From the NCBI GenBank assembly GCA_003008705.1, contig PDUO01000030.1, positions 1,985 through 65,984 on the forward strand: a stretch of DNA of 64,000 nucleotides, given 5' to 3'. A program made the translations under genes and the position numbers. A model generated the notes under the pieces. It worked only from the letters and a program-made list of their open reading frames with translations. It did no database searches and had not been told where the DNA came from. This document shows, in pieces, positions 23,214 to 35,601 of this stretch (the stretch's first letter is position 1; every line of letters starts with the position of its first letter). The stretch is from Pezicula radicicola (Eukaryota > Ascomycota > Leotiomycetes > Helotiales > Dermateaceae).

Positions 23214-23432
23214 ACTGAACGTTTGGTTTCGCTTTGGGTTGTGAAATTGACAGTTCTTTGAGAACTCGTCATTATTGAAGTCAGAAAAAAGAATATATGC
23301 GATAAGCATGCGGGTTTTCGGCCGCGCGCGGATTGAGTTTAACCGAAGTACGCTTAAGATTTTTGGACGTTGGTGTCGGGATCTACTCGAGGAACAATCT
23401 GTACATTGCCATCCATTACAGGTCAATGAATA
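23214..23432. promoter_or_regulatory. Bidirectional promoter TSR3/IFM1
   Basis: Only 219 bp separate the start codons of two divergently transcribed translation-related genes (cytosolic ribosome maturation and mitochondrial initiation). Co-regulation through one promoter is an inference from the spacing. Confidence 0.6.
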
Positions 23433-26400
23433 ATGAGACGTCGTAGTTTGTTGAGGGTTTGTGTCTTCCTTATACCTTCTGAGAAGCTGGGGAGCTAAGT
23501 AGTAATAGGAACCCTGCAGTCCATCCCTTTGCGCATTCTGCGCGCATAGGCTTGGTGCAGCACGGCAACCATCGCATGTTCAACGGCGATTCCTCCAATC
23601 ATCACGACCAGCTTCGAGACCTCCAGGGACCGGCACGGCCGTGAGAGAAGATGACAGGACAGGTGGGACGTCTCAGCAGCGCGGTCCGGTGGTACCTTCG
23701 TGGGGGCAACCTGGCCCTCGAGCTTCGGGGTTAGCAGGCGGCTGGGGGAGATCAACCGTTGGAAATGGAATACCGCTGGCGGGACCCGTTGGAAGTTGGG
23801 GAAGACAAGGTGGTGGTGGTATTCCCTTGGCCGGCGGCAATGCGGAAGTTGATCGGCCCAGCTACGTACCTAAACCCGTAGAACTTACCCCAGACGAACA
23901 ACGGGCCAGGGATCTCATTATGGAAAGACAGAAGAGATATGTTGATATCCACGGAGGTCCAGGCCCGGAATCTAGTCGTGCAGGCCGACCTCTACCTATC
24001 CCAAAGGAAAAGAGATTGGCAGTAGCTCGAGAGGCATTATTTAGACGAGAGATGGCACAGAAAAAACATATGGAGAACCGCGGCACTGGGTTTAAAATAC
24101 GAAGGCATATGATAGGAGATTTTGACAGTGTAGACAAGGCACCTTCCAATATATTTGGAGACAATTCATGGACTGGATTGAAGAAAAGAGAAGCTGTCTC
24201 ATCACAGCAGGAATCACCCCGCGATGACTTTGCAGAGGCTCGCTCGCAAAGGGAGAAGGAAAGTCAGACGGGAAGGTATATTCCACTTGGAAACAGATCT
24301 AGTTCCGAATCTCGATATAACCCTGGAGATGCCAATCGCTTCCGGATAAACAGACTTCCTACACTTGATATGGATAGCCAGCGGATCACAGAACAGGATA
24401 CTCAACGCATTTCTGATCGAGGAAGCTTACAGCCAAATTCCCAAACAATGTATTCCTTTCAAGCCTCTGAAGGCAAACCTGCATTTGCGGATGGTTCTCG
24501 TCGGGTCCAGCTGAATGAGCCCGCTCAAGATGGTTACCGGCAGGTACAAAGTAGTGCTGTCGCAGACGGTTATCGCCCAGCCACACAAGAGGAGTCCACA
24601 ATACAGAAAGAGGAACCGGCATATTCACGTCAACCAAAACTTTCTTCTCGTTATGCCGCTGACGTGGAATACAACGAGATGCCGAAAGGCAGAGGTCGGG
24701 ATAAAGCCCGACGGCGGCAGCAGTTTGTCGAGGATGAAGACGAAGGTGACGAGTATGATAAACGTGCTCGGCAGAAAGAAATCAAGAAGCAGCGTAAGCT
24801 CGAAAAAGCCGCCAAGAAAGCTGCTACTCCAGTACCTGTACTTCTTCCGGAGTATATCAGCGTCTCCAACCTTGCAATTGCACTCCGAGTTCGATTTGAA
24901 AATTTTGTTGCCAAAATGGAAGAGCTTGGATTTGAGGATACATCTCATGACCATATTCTCAATTCCGAGAATGCAGGACTTATTGCTATGGAGTACAATT
25001 TCGATCCTATCATCGACAGAGGAGAGTCAGAAGATCTGGTTGCTAGACCTCCGGCCGAGGATCAGTCGCTGTTACCTCAACGTCCACCAGTAGTTACTAT
25101 CATGGGTCATGTCGATCACGGAAAAACTACACTTTTAGATTGGCTCCGAAAGTCTTCCGTTGCTGCGTCTGAGCATGGTGGCATAACGCAGCACATCGGT
25201 GCCTTCTCGGTTCCAATGCCCGGCGGCAAAATCATCACCTTCCTCGATACACCTGGCCACGCTGCATTCCTTAGCATGCGTCAACGTGGTGCTAATGTAA
25301 CGGACATTGTCATCTTAGTTGTGGCAGCCGATGATAGTGTTAAACCACAAACCATTGAAGCCATCAATCATGCAAAAGCTGCGAAAGTTCCTGTAATTGT
25401 TGCCATCAATAAGATTGATAAAGAGGACTCTAACATCGATCGTGTCAAACAAGATTTGGCCCGTCACGGTGTTGAAATCGAGGATTTTGGCGGCGATACT
25501 CAGGTTGTTTGTGTCAGTGGTAAGACTGGCCAGGGCATGGAGGAGTTGGAAGAAGCTGCTGTTACTTTGTCAGAGATTCTTGACATGCGGGCAGAACAAG
25601 ATGGCCAAGCTGAAGGCTGGATTCTTGAAGCAAGTATAAAAGCTGTCGGTAAGGTTGCGACCGTCTTGGTCAGACGTGGCACTATGCGACCGGGTGACTT
25701 TATAGTTGCAGGAAAAACCTGGGCGAGAATTCGCTGCTTGCGCAACGAGGCTGGTGTACTAGTCGACCAGGCCGGTCCTGGTACCCCAGTGGAAATTGAT
25801 GGCTGGAAGGAGCAGCCTTTGGCGGGAGATGAAGTATTACAAGCTCCGGATGAACAGAAGGCAAAAAGTGTTGTCGATTACAGATTGGAGCGAGAAGAAC
25901 GAGATAAGATGGCTGAAGACATGGAGGCAATCAACGAGATTCGCAAAGAAGTGGAGGAGGCTCGCGAGCGGGAGAAACAAGATGCGCTCGCCGGAGAAGG
26001 TGAGGCTGAAACCTCTGCATTTACGACGCCTGAGAAAACTGTTGGTGGACCTAAGCAGGTTTACTTCATTGTTAAGGGTGATGTGAGTGGATCGGTGGAG
26101 GCAGTCATTGACAGCATAAACACTGTCGGTAATGGTGAAGTGCAACCACATATCCTCCGCTCTGGCGTTGGTCAAATCAACGAATTCGACATAGAGCACG
26201 CTGCCGCCGCGAAGGGCCATGTAATTAGTTTCAACACTGTTGTCGACGAGAATATCTCAGCCATGGCCAAGGCTTCCAAGGTCACCATCATCGACAACAA
26301 CATCATCTACCGTCTCATTGACGAAGTCAAAGCTAAGCTATCTGAGCATTTGGCGCCCTTGGTAACTCAGAAGGTTCTGGGCGAGGCCGAGATTGCTCAA

Positions 26401-26731
26401 GTCTTTGAGATTACTGTGAAAGGACGAACCACCAAGGCTATCGCTGGATGCAAAATTAGAAATGGTGTGGTGGGCAGAAATGCAAAGGTCAAGGTGTTGC
26501 GTGGTGGGGAGAAGGTGTTCGAGGGTGCGTGCTGCCCCTTCTTATTCTCTTTATAACTGTGCTAACAAAATACTTGTAGGTCACTTGGCTTCATTAAAGA
26601 GCCAAAAGAAAGATGCGATGGAAATGCGCAAGGGTACTGAATGTGGCATGGGTTTCGAGAATTGGTTTGAGTTTCAGGTCGGCGACCAGGTACAATCTTT
26701 TGAAGAGAAAGAAGAGAAGAGATACTTGTAA
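23433..26731 (+). CDS. IFM1: Mitochondrial translation initiation factor IF-2
   Basis: Exons 23433-23456, 23509-26524, 26580-26731; 1,063 residues. The 24-bp first exon encodes MRRRSLLR. The 52-bp intron (GTTTGT donor, GCTAAG branch site, ATAG acceptor) is the only one found that keeps phase, and it gives a basic, Cys/Arg-rich presequence fitting mitochondrial import. G-domain motifs: GHVDHGKTT (G1, about residue 540), DTPGHAAF (G3) and NKID (G4). The IF2 C-terminal domains follow. The long N-terminal part is low-complexity and charged. It binds GTP and brings the initiator tRNA to the mitoribosome. Divergent from TSR3. Confidence 0.93.
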
Positions 26732-27136
26732 AAAGAGAGTTCTGTATAATACGGTATTATATGGAGTGGACTGGCATATACCTAGGCATTGGCATTGCTG
26801 GCGTTGGCTTGTATACGTAAGATTCTAGAGTCAGCACTGGCTTAAATGAATACACCACTCTTAATCTGAGATATAGATTTAACTGTTTTTCCCCCCAAGT
26901 TAACTCCCAGAATCGTTAATCATGGAATGACCTCCAATCTGGCAACCCGACTTGTTGCTTGACAATGTCGCAGTCTTTGAATCTCCTTCCGAAAGCTGAC
27001 GGTAAGGGGGGCGGTTGGTCGGCTAATTTAGCGCGGCGCGCCTTTCGGACGACAGCTCTCCCCCATTTTCCCATAGATATCAAGAACTTCATTTCCACCG
27101 TACTCCTCATTTTCCCAAACAACAATATCTTGAACA

Positions 27137-28374
27137 ATGGAAGTACCGACGCCCCTAAAAATAGTCCACTTGGACTGTGTTCATTTACGGCCAGCTCCTA
27201 TAATCAACAGTACCCTATACCTTATCTCATAAATTTCAGTCGCATGTCTAGACTAACCAAAACCTCAGTACCACACACCTACACAGAATACTTAACCACA
27301 CAACCACATGAAATACCCAACCGTATCTCGGGAGCCGACATAGTAATCACAACGCGAGTTCCCATAACAGCCTCAGACCTTGACAGTTGTCCAACTTTAA
27401 AGATGATCTCAGTAATGGCCATCGGAACTGATAATCTTGATCTTCCAGCTTGTAAAGAGAGAGGTATTGTGGTTTCTAATGTTCCGGCTGCTAGTAATGA
27501 GAGTGTTGCTGAACATGCTATTGCTCTTTATTTTGCTGTTAAGAGGAATGTTGTCCAGTGTCATGCTAGGACTATTGATGATGTTGGGGAATGGGGGATG
27601 AAGGGTACTAGTATTGGATTTTGGGGGAATGGTATGCCGGGGACTTGTAGGGAGGAGGTTATGGCTATCTTTGGAGCCGGGGAGTTAGGTACGGTGTTTC
27701 CCTTGTTTCCCTTCTCTTTTTCTTGCCTGTTGGGTATTAAGAGTTTCTCGGCTTTTGAGAGGCTATCTCTGTGGTTCAGAGCAAGGTTCCAAAGTGAACT
27801 TCCAAGAGATATGCAACTCGACTTCGAGGACGGAGGAGTCTATGAACGAACCATGCTGACCTTTAGTATAGGAAACAGAGTTGCCAAGATTGGAGCCGCA
27901 CTGGGTATGAAGACCATATTCGCAGAGCGTAAAGGTGTCCCAGCTGCATCAGTCAGAGAAGGAAGAGTCGAGTTCACAGAAGCGTGTAAAACAGCGACAG
28001 TCGTCATGCTCACCTGTCCGCTTGATGCTTCAACAAGAGGCATGATCTCAAAAGACGAATTCGCTCTCATGCAACGCAGAACAGTTCTCGTCAACGTCGC
28101 TCGAGGTGGTGTAGTTGTAGAAGAGGATTTGATCGACGCATTGAAGATGGATAAAATCTGGGGCGCTGCTACCGATGTTTTTGTAGACGAACCTGCCGTT
28201 GCGGAGAATAGTGTTTTGATCCGAGCGGTGAGGGAGGGTGGACTGAATGGAAAGTTGACTTTAAGTCCTCATGTTGCTTGGTTTGCTACGAGTAGCCGGG
28301 AGAAGTTGAATCGGACTGTTGCTAGTAATATTGAGGCTTTTACTAGAGGGGCTCCGGAGAATGTAGTTGTTTGA
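27137..28374 (+). CDS. D-2-hydroxyacid dehydrogenase (glycerate DH-like)
   Basis: Exons 27137-27209, 27269-27688, 27872-28374; 331 residues. A frame open from 26959 is misleading: the family N-terminus (LDCVHLRPAPI) lies in another frame and joins through a 59-bp intron with a GACTAAC branch site. NAD-binding motif GAGELG (G-x-G-x-x-G) spans the second intron. Catalytic residues are visible: Arg in NVARGG, Glu in DVFVDEPA, His in SPHVAW. The family reduces hydroxypyruvate, glyoxylate or related 2-oxoacids with NAD(P)H in the cytosol. The second intron (27689-27871, 183 bp) is a multiple of three without stops, so retention would insert 61 residues. Confidence 0.9.
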
Positions 28375-28691
28375 GATATTTGGTAGATAGAGGTGTTTGG
28401 TTAGAGGCCGTTAGACAGAATTTGGATTATTAGATGGGTGGGTTTGGGTTCAGCAATGAAAGTTTGAGATGCATGATATTGAGATATTGATATTTTGAAA
28501 GGACAAAGATGTTGTTGTCATTCTTAAAGGGGACTGGTCTAAACTCCCGCTGTTGCAGGTTAAATTAATTTAAAATACCCCACAAAGTCACACTTTAACG
28601 CGTACTCTACTTTCGCGTTACACGATTCCAGCCACCAGCTACCAACTTGGAAACTCCAACCACTCAATTGCTTTCAACCACATTGAATACG
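28375..28691. other. Intergenic spacer
   Basis: Short same-strand spacer: 3' flank of the dehydrogenase gene and pyrimidine-rich promoter/leader of the MYND gene. Nothing else seen. Confidence 0.5.
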
Positions 28692-29889
28692 ATGGCGTCT
28701 AACACAGATCCCACCGATTATGTGCGTAAGAAGGAAACACATCCGTACTTGTAGTTCCAAAACCTGCTAATGGTCAACGCGTCGATCCAGGGTCTTCAGG
28801 TCCATTGCGGCGTCTGCGATATCAAAGAGAAGCTTCTCCGATGTGCTGGCTGCAGAGTCATCCAGTATTGCAGTCAGGAACATCAAAAAGCAGACTGGCC
28901 GACTCACAGATCCGCATGTGCAAAAATCAGGAAATGTCGAAGCGCTGTTGATCTAGAGGAAGAGGCCTTGCACGCAACTCCCAGCGATGGTTTTTGGAAC
29001 AATGGTGATCCCTTCATCACCGGCGTAGGCCATTTCTGGGGTATTTTAGAAACACGGGACTATATGCGAGCCAGATATGCTCTGGTGGAGGCCATTTTAA
29101 AGATCAAGACGTTTGACGCTGTCCAAGCAGCTTTGGACCACTTGATGGATATTCTCCGTCTGTGTCGGTCGGATAATATGGGCGTTCGAGATCTCGTGCC
29201 GCATCTGCAATTGCGTCTTGGTAAAGACCAGGAATGCTACGACTTCGTCAAGTGGTGGGCTACTGGCGATCCAGATGGTACATACGTACGTAGTCAATTT
29301 CTCACAGCATCCTTGCCATTTTCGAGTCGATTACACATCGCTCTTGAGACATCTAGAATAATAAACTAATTTCGAGCTTTTTAATGTATAGGACTGGGGT
29401 GACATGTCACTTCCATACCTCAATGTCAAGGATGCAGACGTCCTTGAACCTGTTGAAGTTGTGTGTGGCAAATACCCGGACCTCAGCCATGTCGTCGCTG
29501 TGACTCTGATCAAGCTTCGATTACTTTTAGCTGTAAAGAAGGGTTTGCAAAGCTCCGCTGTCCTCCGTGAAAGCAAGTCACTTCCTCCGGAGATGTTTGA
29601 CCATATACGGGACCAGCTTCTGAAGAGTGCACTGGGAGGAAGATGGGATAGCATGGACAAAGTACAGCGATCCCAACTTGTCGATACCCTTTCTTCTCAG
29701 ATCGACAAGCTGTATAAGGCTGTGGATCAAGCAAACAGGCATTTCTGGCCTGCTATGGTGAAGCCTGGCAAGCATTTGACTGCGCGTCCACAAGCATATT
29801 CTAGCGGCAGTGAGGCAGAGATGCAACTGAAGTTGCAGTATGCCTACGATGCATGGAACGAGACCCCTGGAGCCATCGAGTTTATCTAA
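28692..29889 (+). CDS. MYND zinc-finger protein
   Basis: Exons 28692-28721, 28791-29285, 29392-29889; 340 residues. The 69-bp first intron (GTGCGT, branch site GCTAATG, acceptor CCAG) joins a 10-residue leader to the MYND finger; a start at 28770 in the same frame is the alternative. The finger (about residues 15-55) has ligands in HCGVCDIKEKLLRCAGC and IQYCSQEHQKADWPTHRSAC. The rest is helical, with the DWGDMSLPYL and DLSHVVAVTLIKLRLL blocks common in a fungal MYND family without a SET domain. Probable protein-interaction or regulatory role; target unknown. Confidence 0.82.
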
Positions 29890-30764
29890 TCGAAGCGCTA
29901 AGGTAATACTCCCGTCATATTTCAGGCTTGGGCGTTATTCAACAGAGGAGATTCTCCGCAAGGAAGGTTACAGTCTTATTTTCGTCTAGAGTAGCAAAAT
30001 GGCTCTCTCAAAAAAGGGAAAACGGCTTCGCACCAATGTATGTATACATTGCTTTTCTACGTTACTTCTCCATTGCTGTGATGCTGTTGACACTGGTCCT
30101 TTCATGTTTGCGGGTTTCAGAATTTGTATCAAGAATCGAAAAAGTTTGCCTTGATTATCCTTCAACTGTTTTTATGAAAAGAGGGAAAATGTGTCTACTT
30201 TGTGAGAAAAGAGAAATCTTTGAGTATAAGAACAATGGCATTGTTCTTAGATTTTGTTATAAAGGAGGCACAAAGACGGAGTTATGTCTTTAATACGAGT
30301 TGAAATGAACAATGCCAGTAGAAGGAACAATACCATTGTCCTTTTACCTACTCTGTCGTTTAAGGGACCTACAAAGACTGAGTTATGTCTTTTGCACAAG
30401 TCACAACAAAAGATATTATTGTTCAGATACTGTTTAGGGTATAAGGTATTTGTTTATCTCTAGATGCCTACTTGCAATACAAGACTTGGCCATGTGCGTT
30501 AAAAGTCTCAAAAAAATACTATTGTTTAGATAATGTTCAGAACAGTGGACACTTGTTTGTCTCTTGAGATCTACTAGGTTATTATCTCACATTTAGCCAG
30601 GTGGTTAACAATGCTATTGTTTCAGACATAAATATTGCAGTGAGTACAACCAACACAAGTCATAATTCACAATTCACACTCAGTCTCAAAACTCACTCTC
30701 AAAGACTTCACTTTCCACAAGAACACCCAACCTCAAATCATTAACAATAATCCTTAGCGTCATC
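29890..30764. other. Intergenic spacer with diverged repeats
   Basis: No credible gene; the 121-codon ORF at 29928-30293 reads through repetitive sequence. Small AACAATnnnATTGTT-like palindromes recur (30231, 30325, about 30608). CAAAGACNGAGTTATGTCTT is repeated at 30271 and 30372, showing an old tandem duplication of roughly 100 bp. Confidence 0.5.
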
Positions 30765-31610
30765 ATGGGGAAGCCAGAAATTGTGAAGTCGAAGTGGAGA
30801 TACCAATACGAACGAGACCAGATCAGAAATGGGTCTTTCAGAGGGAATGGAATTACAAAAACTCTACCCATGCGACCCAAGTATGAACCTCCCAAGCCTG
30901 ATATTAAAAAATTCTTACAGTTGGCTAAAGACTGTGAGCCCAAGGCTGCTGCGACAGAATCTTCTAAGAGTCGACTAAGTAGAAAGCCTACTAGTCCAGG
31001 GCCTTTCAAGGTTTTAGAAGGTGGAAAGCATGGGCAAACCACTTCGGACCATGAGCGGGACTCGGTCACAGAAAACGCCTTTGAAACCCACGAGGCTATC
31101 CAACAGGCTACTCATCACATGGTGGGCATCGAGAAAGGCAAGACTGTTAAAAATAGCCCATTACCAGTAGAGCACAGACACAGCTCTAGCTCTTGGACCC
31201 AAGAAGAATGGGAGAAACTCGAAAATTACTTCAACCAAACTTACAGTTCACATCACGACAAGGAACGCCAAGTCATCTATCATCTTCTCAAGCAAGATGA
31301 TGGATTATTCAAATGCCCCACTTGCAACCGCAAGTTTAATGAGCTTTATAAAGTAAAAGAACACTATAAATCAATGCACACCGAACAAGGAAGAGAAAAA
31401 GCTTACTGCAATATATGCAACAAAACACTGTACAATGCCAAAAGCCTAGAAGTACACAACCTGAGATTACACACAGATCCAAAGACATGGAGGTTTTCCT
31501 GCAAGCCCGGTTGCTGGGGGAAATTTCCTACAGTAGGGGTCCTCAACAAGCATCAGAAAACATGCTCTCACGTCCGGAATCCGTCTAATAAATTCAGGCT
31601 TAAGAAGTAA
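30765..31610 (+). CDS. C2H2 zinc-finger protein
   Basis: Single-exon ORF of 281 residues from a CATCATGG start. The N-terminal 120 residues are basic and disordered. A short acidic/aromatic helix (SWTQEEWEKLENYFNQTY, about residues 144-161) precedes the fingers. Two C-x2-C-x12-H-x4-H fingers lie at about 185-206 (CPTC...HYKSMH) and 214-235 (CNIC...HNLRLH). A third variant finger, C-x3-C-x12-H-x4-C, follows and ends in a basic tail. Likely nuclear and nucleic-acid binding; I cannot assign a pathway. Confidence 0.78.
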   Translation: MGKPEIVKSKWRYQYERDQIRNGSFRGNGITKTLPMRPKYEPPKPDIKKFLQLAKDCEPKAAATESSKSRLSRKPTSPGPFKVLEGGKHGQTTSDHERDSVTENAFETHEAIQQATHHMVGIEKGKTVKNSPLPVEHRHSSSSWTQEEWEKLENYFNQTYSSHHDKERQVIYHLLKQDDGLFKCPTCNRKFNELYKVKEHYKSMHTEQGREKAYCNICNKTLYNAKSLEVHNLRLHTDPKTWRFSCKPGCWGKFPTVGVLNKHQKTCSHVRNPSNKFRLKK

Positions 31611-32006
31611 AGGGGAGATTCTGGAGGCTGGCCCTCCTGTACTACCAAGGTTCTATAAGCGAGCCAAGTAGCCGAGTACTACTTATATCGTAGCATTCGT
31701 TTCTATTCCGTATCATCTATCTATCCATCAATTATTACAATACAAACTAATCTTACCTATATTCTTACGAGTATACTCACCCTAGTGATACTAACAGAGA
31801 CAGAGGAGGATAAGGTAAGGTTGCAGGGAGAAAGTATAACTGCGACACTCATAAGAATTGAAACGTAAATCCCACTGAAGAAATACAGAGTATTGATCTA
31901 TACAAGTACAACTAGAACAATAAGTCATAATTTAAGATACCTAGTGATACACATGATGGTTGACTATCTCAGCCCTTGGTTTGGTGGGTTTGACACTGCA
32001 CGAGAT
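31611..32006. other. Convergent intergenic spacer
   Basis: 396 bp between convergent genes, AT-rich, nothing recognised. Confidence 0.5.
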
Positions 32007-33509
32007 CTAAAAATCCGTATAATGCGGAGAAGTCAAACAATCAAGCAAATTACAAGTACGCCAAGGAATTCTATTTCCACCCTGCTTTAACATCCCTCTC
32101 AGAGCTACCACTTCTTGAATTTTTAATACATCCGCCATAAAGTTAAAGTATTCTATGATATCCTCACGCATTTCTAGGGTACAGAAGGGAGACCGTGCTA
32201 CTATATATAATGGAAACATGAGAGCTTTGGCTCTCCAAATTTGATGCTTGTTTTCGTTAGATGCTATGTTGCTTGGTATTTGAGTGCTTGGGGGTTTGAT
32301 ATCTGAAGATGTTTGGAAGTTTTTTGGAATTGAAGAATGTATTTGATCGAGAAGAGAGATGACAATTGTCGATGTGCACACCTTGATTTGTTCGTATATG
32401 TCGATCCCCGTGATGGATTCTTCTTGTATGATTTCGTTGAGAAGAACGCGGATGGCTCGGAGTTGATTGGCTGTTTGGCTGTTCTCTGATTCTGAGCCGT
32501 CCTTACACGCCAAGTGTCTAGGGAGACTTGTATGAAGTAAGTGAGCTTTCTCATCTAGTGAATTCGCTATTATTATGGAGGTAGAATTTGACAATCTACC
32601 GCTCTTCCGAGCAGCTACCAAGTTGACAAATCGAACCAATAAGTCAGATAATTGCCACTTTGAATTGCTAGTGTCATAGTGCTGAGATGAAAACTCGTGA
32701 AGAGCTAGAAATTCGGGAGGAACTCCGACTTCATCCTCAAGGCACCTGACAAGAATGTTTGAGCTTAACTGACCAAACATCCGCATCCCGATTTTATCCT
32801 GGAACTGCTTTCGACCTCGAAGCTTGACAAGAGCCAGAGCACCAGTCATGTGCTTAGCTTGAGCTTCAACACCCTGACGTTCATTCGCCAACTTCTCAAA
32901 TAAGTCAAGTAGGAGGATGGTAAGGAGCGTGGTGTCCTTTACTGCCGTTTTTGGAGACTGCAATGTTGAGTTGGTCAGGACCAATGCCGAACTGTATTTT
33001 TCTCTAGCTTTCAAGAGAAGCGACGGAGCGTAGAATTCCCTTGAGAAAAATGCTAAACTGACGGCTTTGACAGCAACAGCGAGACCAGGTTCATGTATTC
33101 GGCCTGAGTAGAATGTTCTCATGTAGTCCAACGTTCTTGAACCTCCGAGAACATGTTGCCCGATGAATAGAGCTTTGGCACGATCTTCCACTGAGACTGG
33201 AAGTGCTCCTGGAACATCACTGGATCCACTGGATTCACTGGATCCACTGGATTCACTGCCTCGCTTGTAAATCTTCTGAATTACATGCGCTGTCTGATCT
33301 CTGAAGACGAGTTGACCGGGGTCATGGTAACCGGGACATTGAAGCTTCGCTCTAGTACATTGTCCACAAGAGTCTTTTTTCTTATCACACTAGAAACACG
33401 TCAGTTAACCTGCATAGAAGTATATCCAACGGCCGAGGAAGACGAATACCTTAATATTCCTCTTCCGACACTGCCGGCAGGCTTTGGACGGTTTCCCGCA
33501 GTAAACCAT
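32007..33509 (-). CDS. Zn2Cys6 fungal transcription factor
   Basis: Exons in coding order 33509-33450 and 33389-32007; 480 residues. The 60-bp intron splits the zinc cluster after the sixth residue following Cys-2, a common position. Spacing is C-x2-C-x6-C-x6-C-x2-C-x6-C (CRQC RKRNIK C DKKKDS CGQC TRAKLQ C), the canonical binuclear cluster. A linker SSGSSESSGSSES is made by an 18-bp tandem repeat (33222-33257). The remainder resembles the helical C-terminal region of fungal-specific regulators without a clear Fungal_trans core. Nuclear DNA-binding regulator; targets unknown. The AKR gene next to it on the same strand could be one, but nothing shows this. Confidence 0.9.
33222..33257. repeat. 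18-bp coding tandem repeat (x2)
   Basis: GGATCCACTGGATTCACT occurs twice in perfect tandem; on the minus strand it encodes the Ser/Gly/Glu linker after the zinc cluster. Unrelated in sequence to the TTGRGTAACTCACTTGAT minisatellite. Confidence 0.9.
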
Positions 33510-33919
33510 GACGATCAAGCGGCTGCAAGTGGAGGCCAAATGCTCGGCACTAAACAAGTACCTTCGTAACCTCACAGTGGTACAAGGGGCTTGTACCCGT
33601 CGTCATGGGTGAGTCGTGACTCGGGCAGAGCGAAACAATACAATATCGTGATAAAGTTCTATATCAAAGGAGGCAATGAATAATGATGGATGGGTGAGGT
33701 CACAGAGATGTCGTTGCATTCAATTAGTCAAACAAGGCACAGCAAACACTAACCACATTTGGAATGCAACTTGTCAGCACATCTTGCAACTTGTCAGCAT
33801 ATCTTGCAACTTGTCAGCATATCTTGCCAAGATAGAACTTAATTCGAACTTCAATCGCTCTTGTCTGCCTTTTTTTTCTGAACCACCAGGCTAACCCGTA
33901 ACTCTCATTGATGAACCCC
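33510..33919. other. Intergenic spacer with 20-bp triplicate
   Basis: Promoter side of the Zn2Cys6 gene. It contains three tandem 20-bp copies of GCAACTTGTCAGCATATCTT (33766-33825, the first copy with one difference). No gene. Confidence 0.7.
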
Positions 33920-34971
33920 TTAATACTCGTTGAACCTTGCAGCTGCAGCAGGAAATCTACCACCAACAACCGGGAAACGTTCTAAGATCCCGTTGATCTC
34001 TTTTAAATCCGTATCAGTCAACTCGACATTCGTACAATTCTCAACAACCCTCGATTCTGACCTTGCTCCAGCAATAGGAAAGATGAAAGGCATGTTCGGC
34101 TTGCCGTTGTGCGCTTTGACCCAGGACAAAGCTAACTGTGCATTTGTGCAGCCTTTCGCTTTTGCCAACTTCTCTACTTCAGTAACCAATTCCAAGTTCT
34201 TTTGAAGGCTCTCTTCCTGAAAGCGAGGGAACGCTCTGTGATGGTCGTACGTAGGTAGATCTTCCATAGTTTTGATCTGGCCTGTTAACATTCCAGCACC
34301 AAGAGGCGTGTGGGCCATGATCGCGACACCTAGCTCAGCACAGGTCTCTGCAACTCCATTCTCAAAGATATCAGTGGCCCAGAGTGAGGTTTCAGCCTCT
34401 ACGGTGTCGATTTTATAGACCTTGGCTGCTCGTCGAATGGTTTCTGCTTTGACTTCGGTTAACTGAATACCCCCGATCTTGCCTTCTTTGACAAGCTCCC
34501 CAAGCGCCTCAACTGTTGTTTCGATTGGCACATTGGGATCCACTCGCGCAGGACCGAAGATATCAATGAATTTCTTCCCGTCCAGGATCTTGTTGCAATT
34601 ATCAAGCATCCTCCGCATACCTGCCGGAGACATATCCAACTCGAAAGTAGCCATACTCACAACACCGCTCTTTATACATAGGACGACCTTGTCTGCATCC
34701 TCTGGATATCTTGTGAAGTATCGGTTCAGGAGATGGAGAGAATTATTATCGGGAGTGCCATAGAAGTCTGCTCCGTTCCATACTGTGGCCCCGGATTTGA
34801 TTGCTGCTTTCAGGACTTTGAATGCTTCTTCGTCTGGTGTGCAGTGATCGCGCCATGTTAACCCTATATACATACGTCAGTTTGAAGGTTTCAATACGAT
34901 GCTGGAGGAGAATAGGTACTCATAAGCCCGAGGCCATTTTGTGTGATAGGTTTGCCTGCAAGAGTAGCCAT
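33920..34971 (-). CDS. Aldo-keto reductase, pyridoxal reductase-like
   Basis: Exons in coding order 34971-34920 and 34863-33920; 331 residues. The 56-bp intron lies after codon 17 (LGLM then RLTWRD). Overall sequence and length fit the AKR8/pyridoxal reductase (S. pombe plr1) group: TVWNGADFYG (Asn 47 where most AKRs have the catalytic Asp, Tyr 52 kept), LCIKSG (Lys), FGPARVDPNVPIE, GGIQLTEV, LGVAIMAHTPLGAGMLTG and PIAGARSESRVVEN (cofactor binding). It would reduce pyridoxal to pyridoxine with NADPH in the vitamin B6 salvage route. Another small aldehyde as substrate is possible. Confidence 0.88.
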
Positions 34972-35601
34972 GATTGAATGGTTGCAGACGTAGCTTTAAG
35001 TATGAAATTTCCTTGCAGATGCTGAATGAACTGAAAAGATTAGTGCGAGCGAAGACGAGACATTTATGTCTAATATACATACTACTCGTTGTTGCACATA
35101 ATGCCTTGTTCCGCGGTAATATCCTAAGTCCGTGACTAGCTGCATGCCAAATCGGGGGAGTTAACATACTTTTCTCCACTCACATACTTGGAATGCTCAG
35201 TCAAAATACTATCGTCGGACAAACTGCATACTCGACCAGCTGTATTCCAAATTGAGAATTCCAGTAGTTCATCCTCTTAAAAAAGGCAATGAGTTCCATC
35301 ATCTCAAGAGGATCTTCGACTGACCTCTGCTGTACCATACATATTGTTAAATAATGAGTTACTTTCCAACAAACAGCACAAACATAATCCGTATAATCGA
35401 GGACATGTAATTTTATTACATTTAAATCTGTTCTTAGAATTTTGGATCTAGAAATCGATATACTAAAAGTACCTATTAAGAATAATGTATTTGGTTTACA
35501 GAATTCCTAAAACCGGAACCGGTATTGTACCCCAAGCTCCTGCGCTCAAGGTTTATGTAGCTACACTAGCCCTTTATAATCAACAAACAACACAAACATA
35601 A
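34972..35601. other. Intergenic, upstream of tRNA-Glu
   Basis: Holds the AKR promoter and the duplicated tRNA leader fragment. No protein gene seen. Confidence 0.5.
35367..35394 (+). other. Duplicated tRNA 5' end and leader
   Basis: These 28 bp (CAACAAACAGCACAAACATA then ATCCGTAT) match 35581-35608 with one mismatch; the second copy is the leader and first acceptor strand of tRNA-Glu. Here the tRNA body is missing, so this is a dead fragment. Confidence 0.75.

Noticed and set aside
26959..27136. N-terminal extension of the hydroxyacid dehydrogenase ORF
   Set aside because: The family N-terminus lies in a different frame starting at 27137 and joins by a normal 59-bp intron; the upstream frame is chance.
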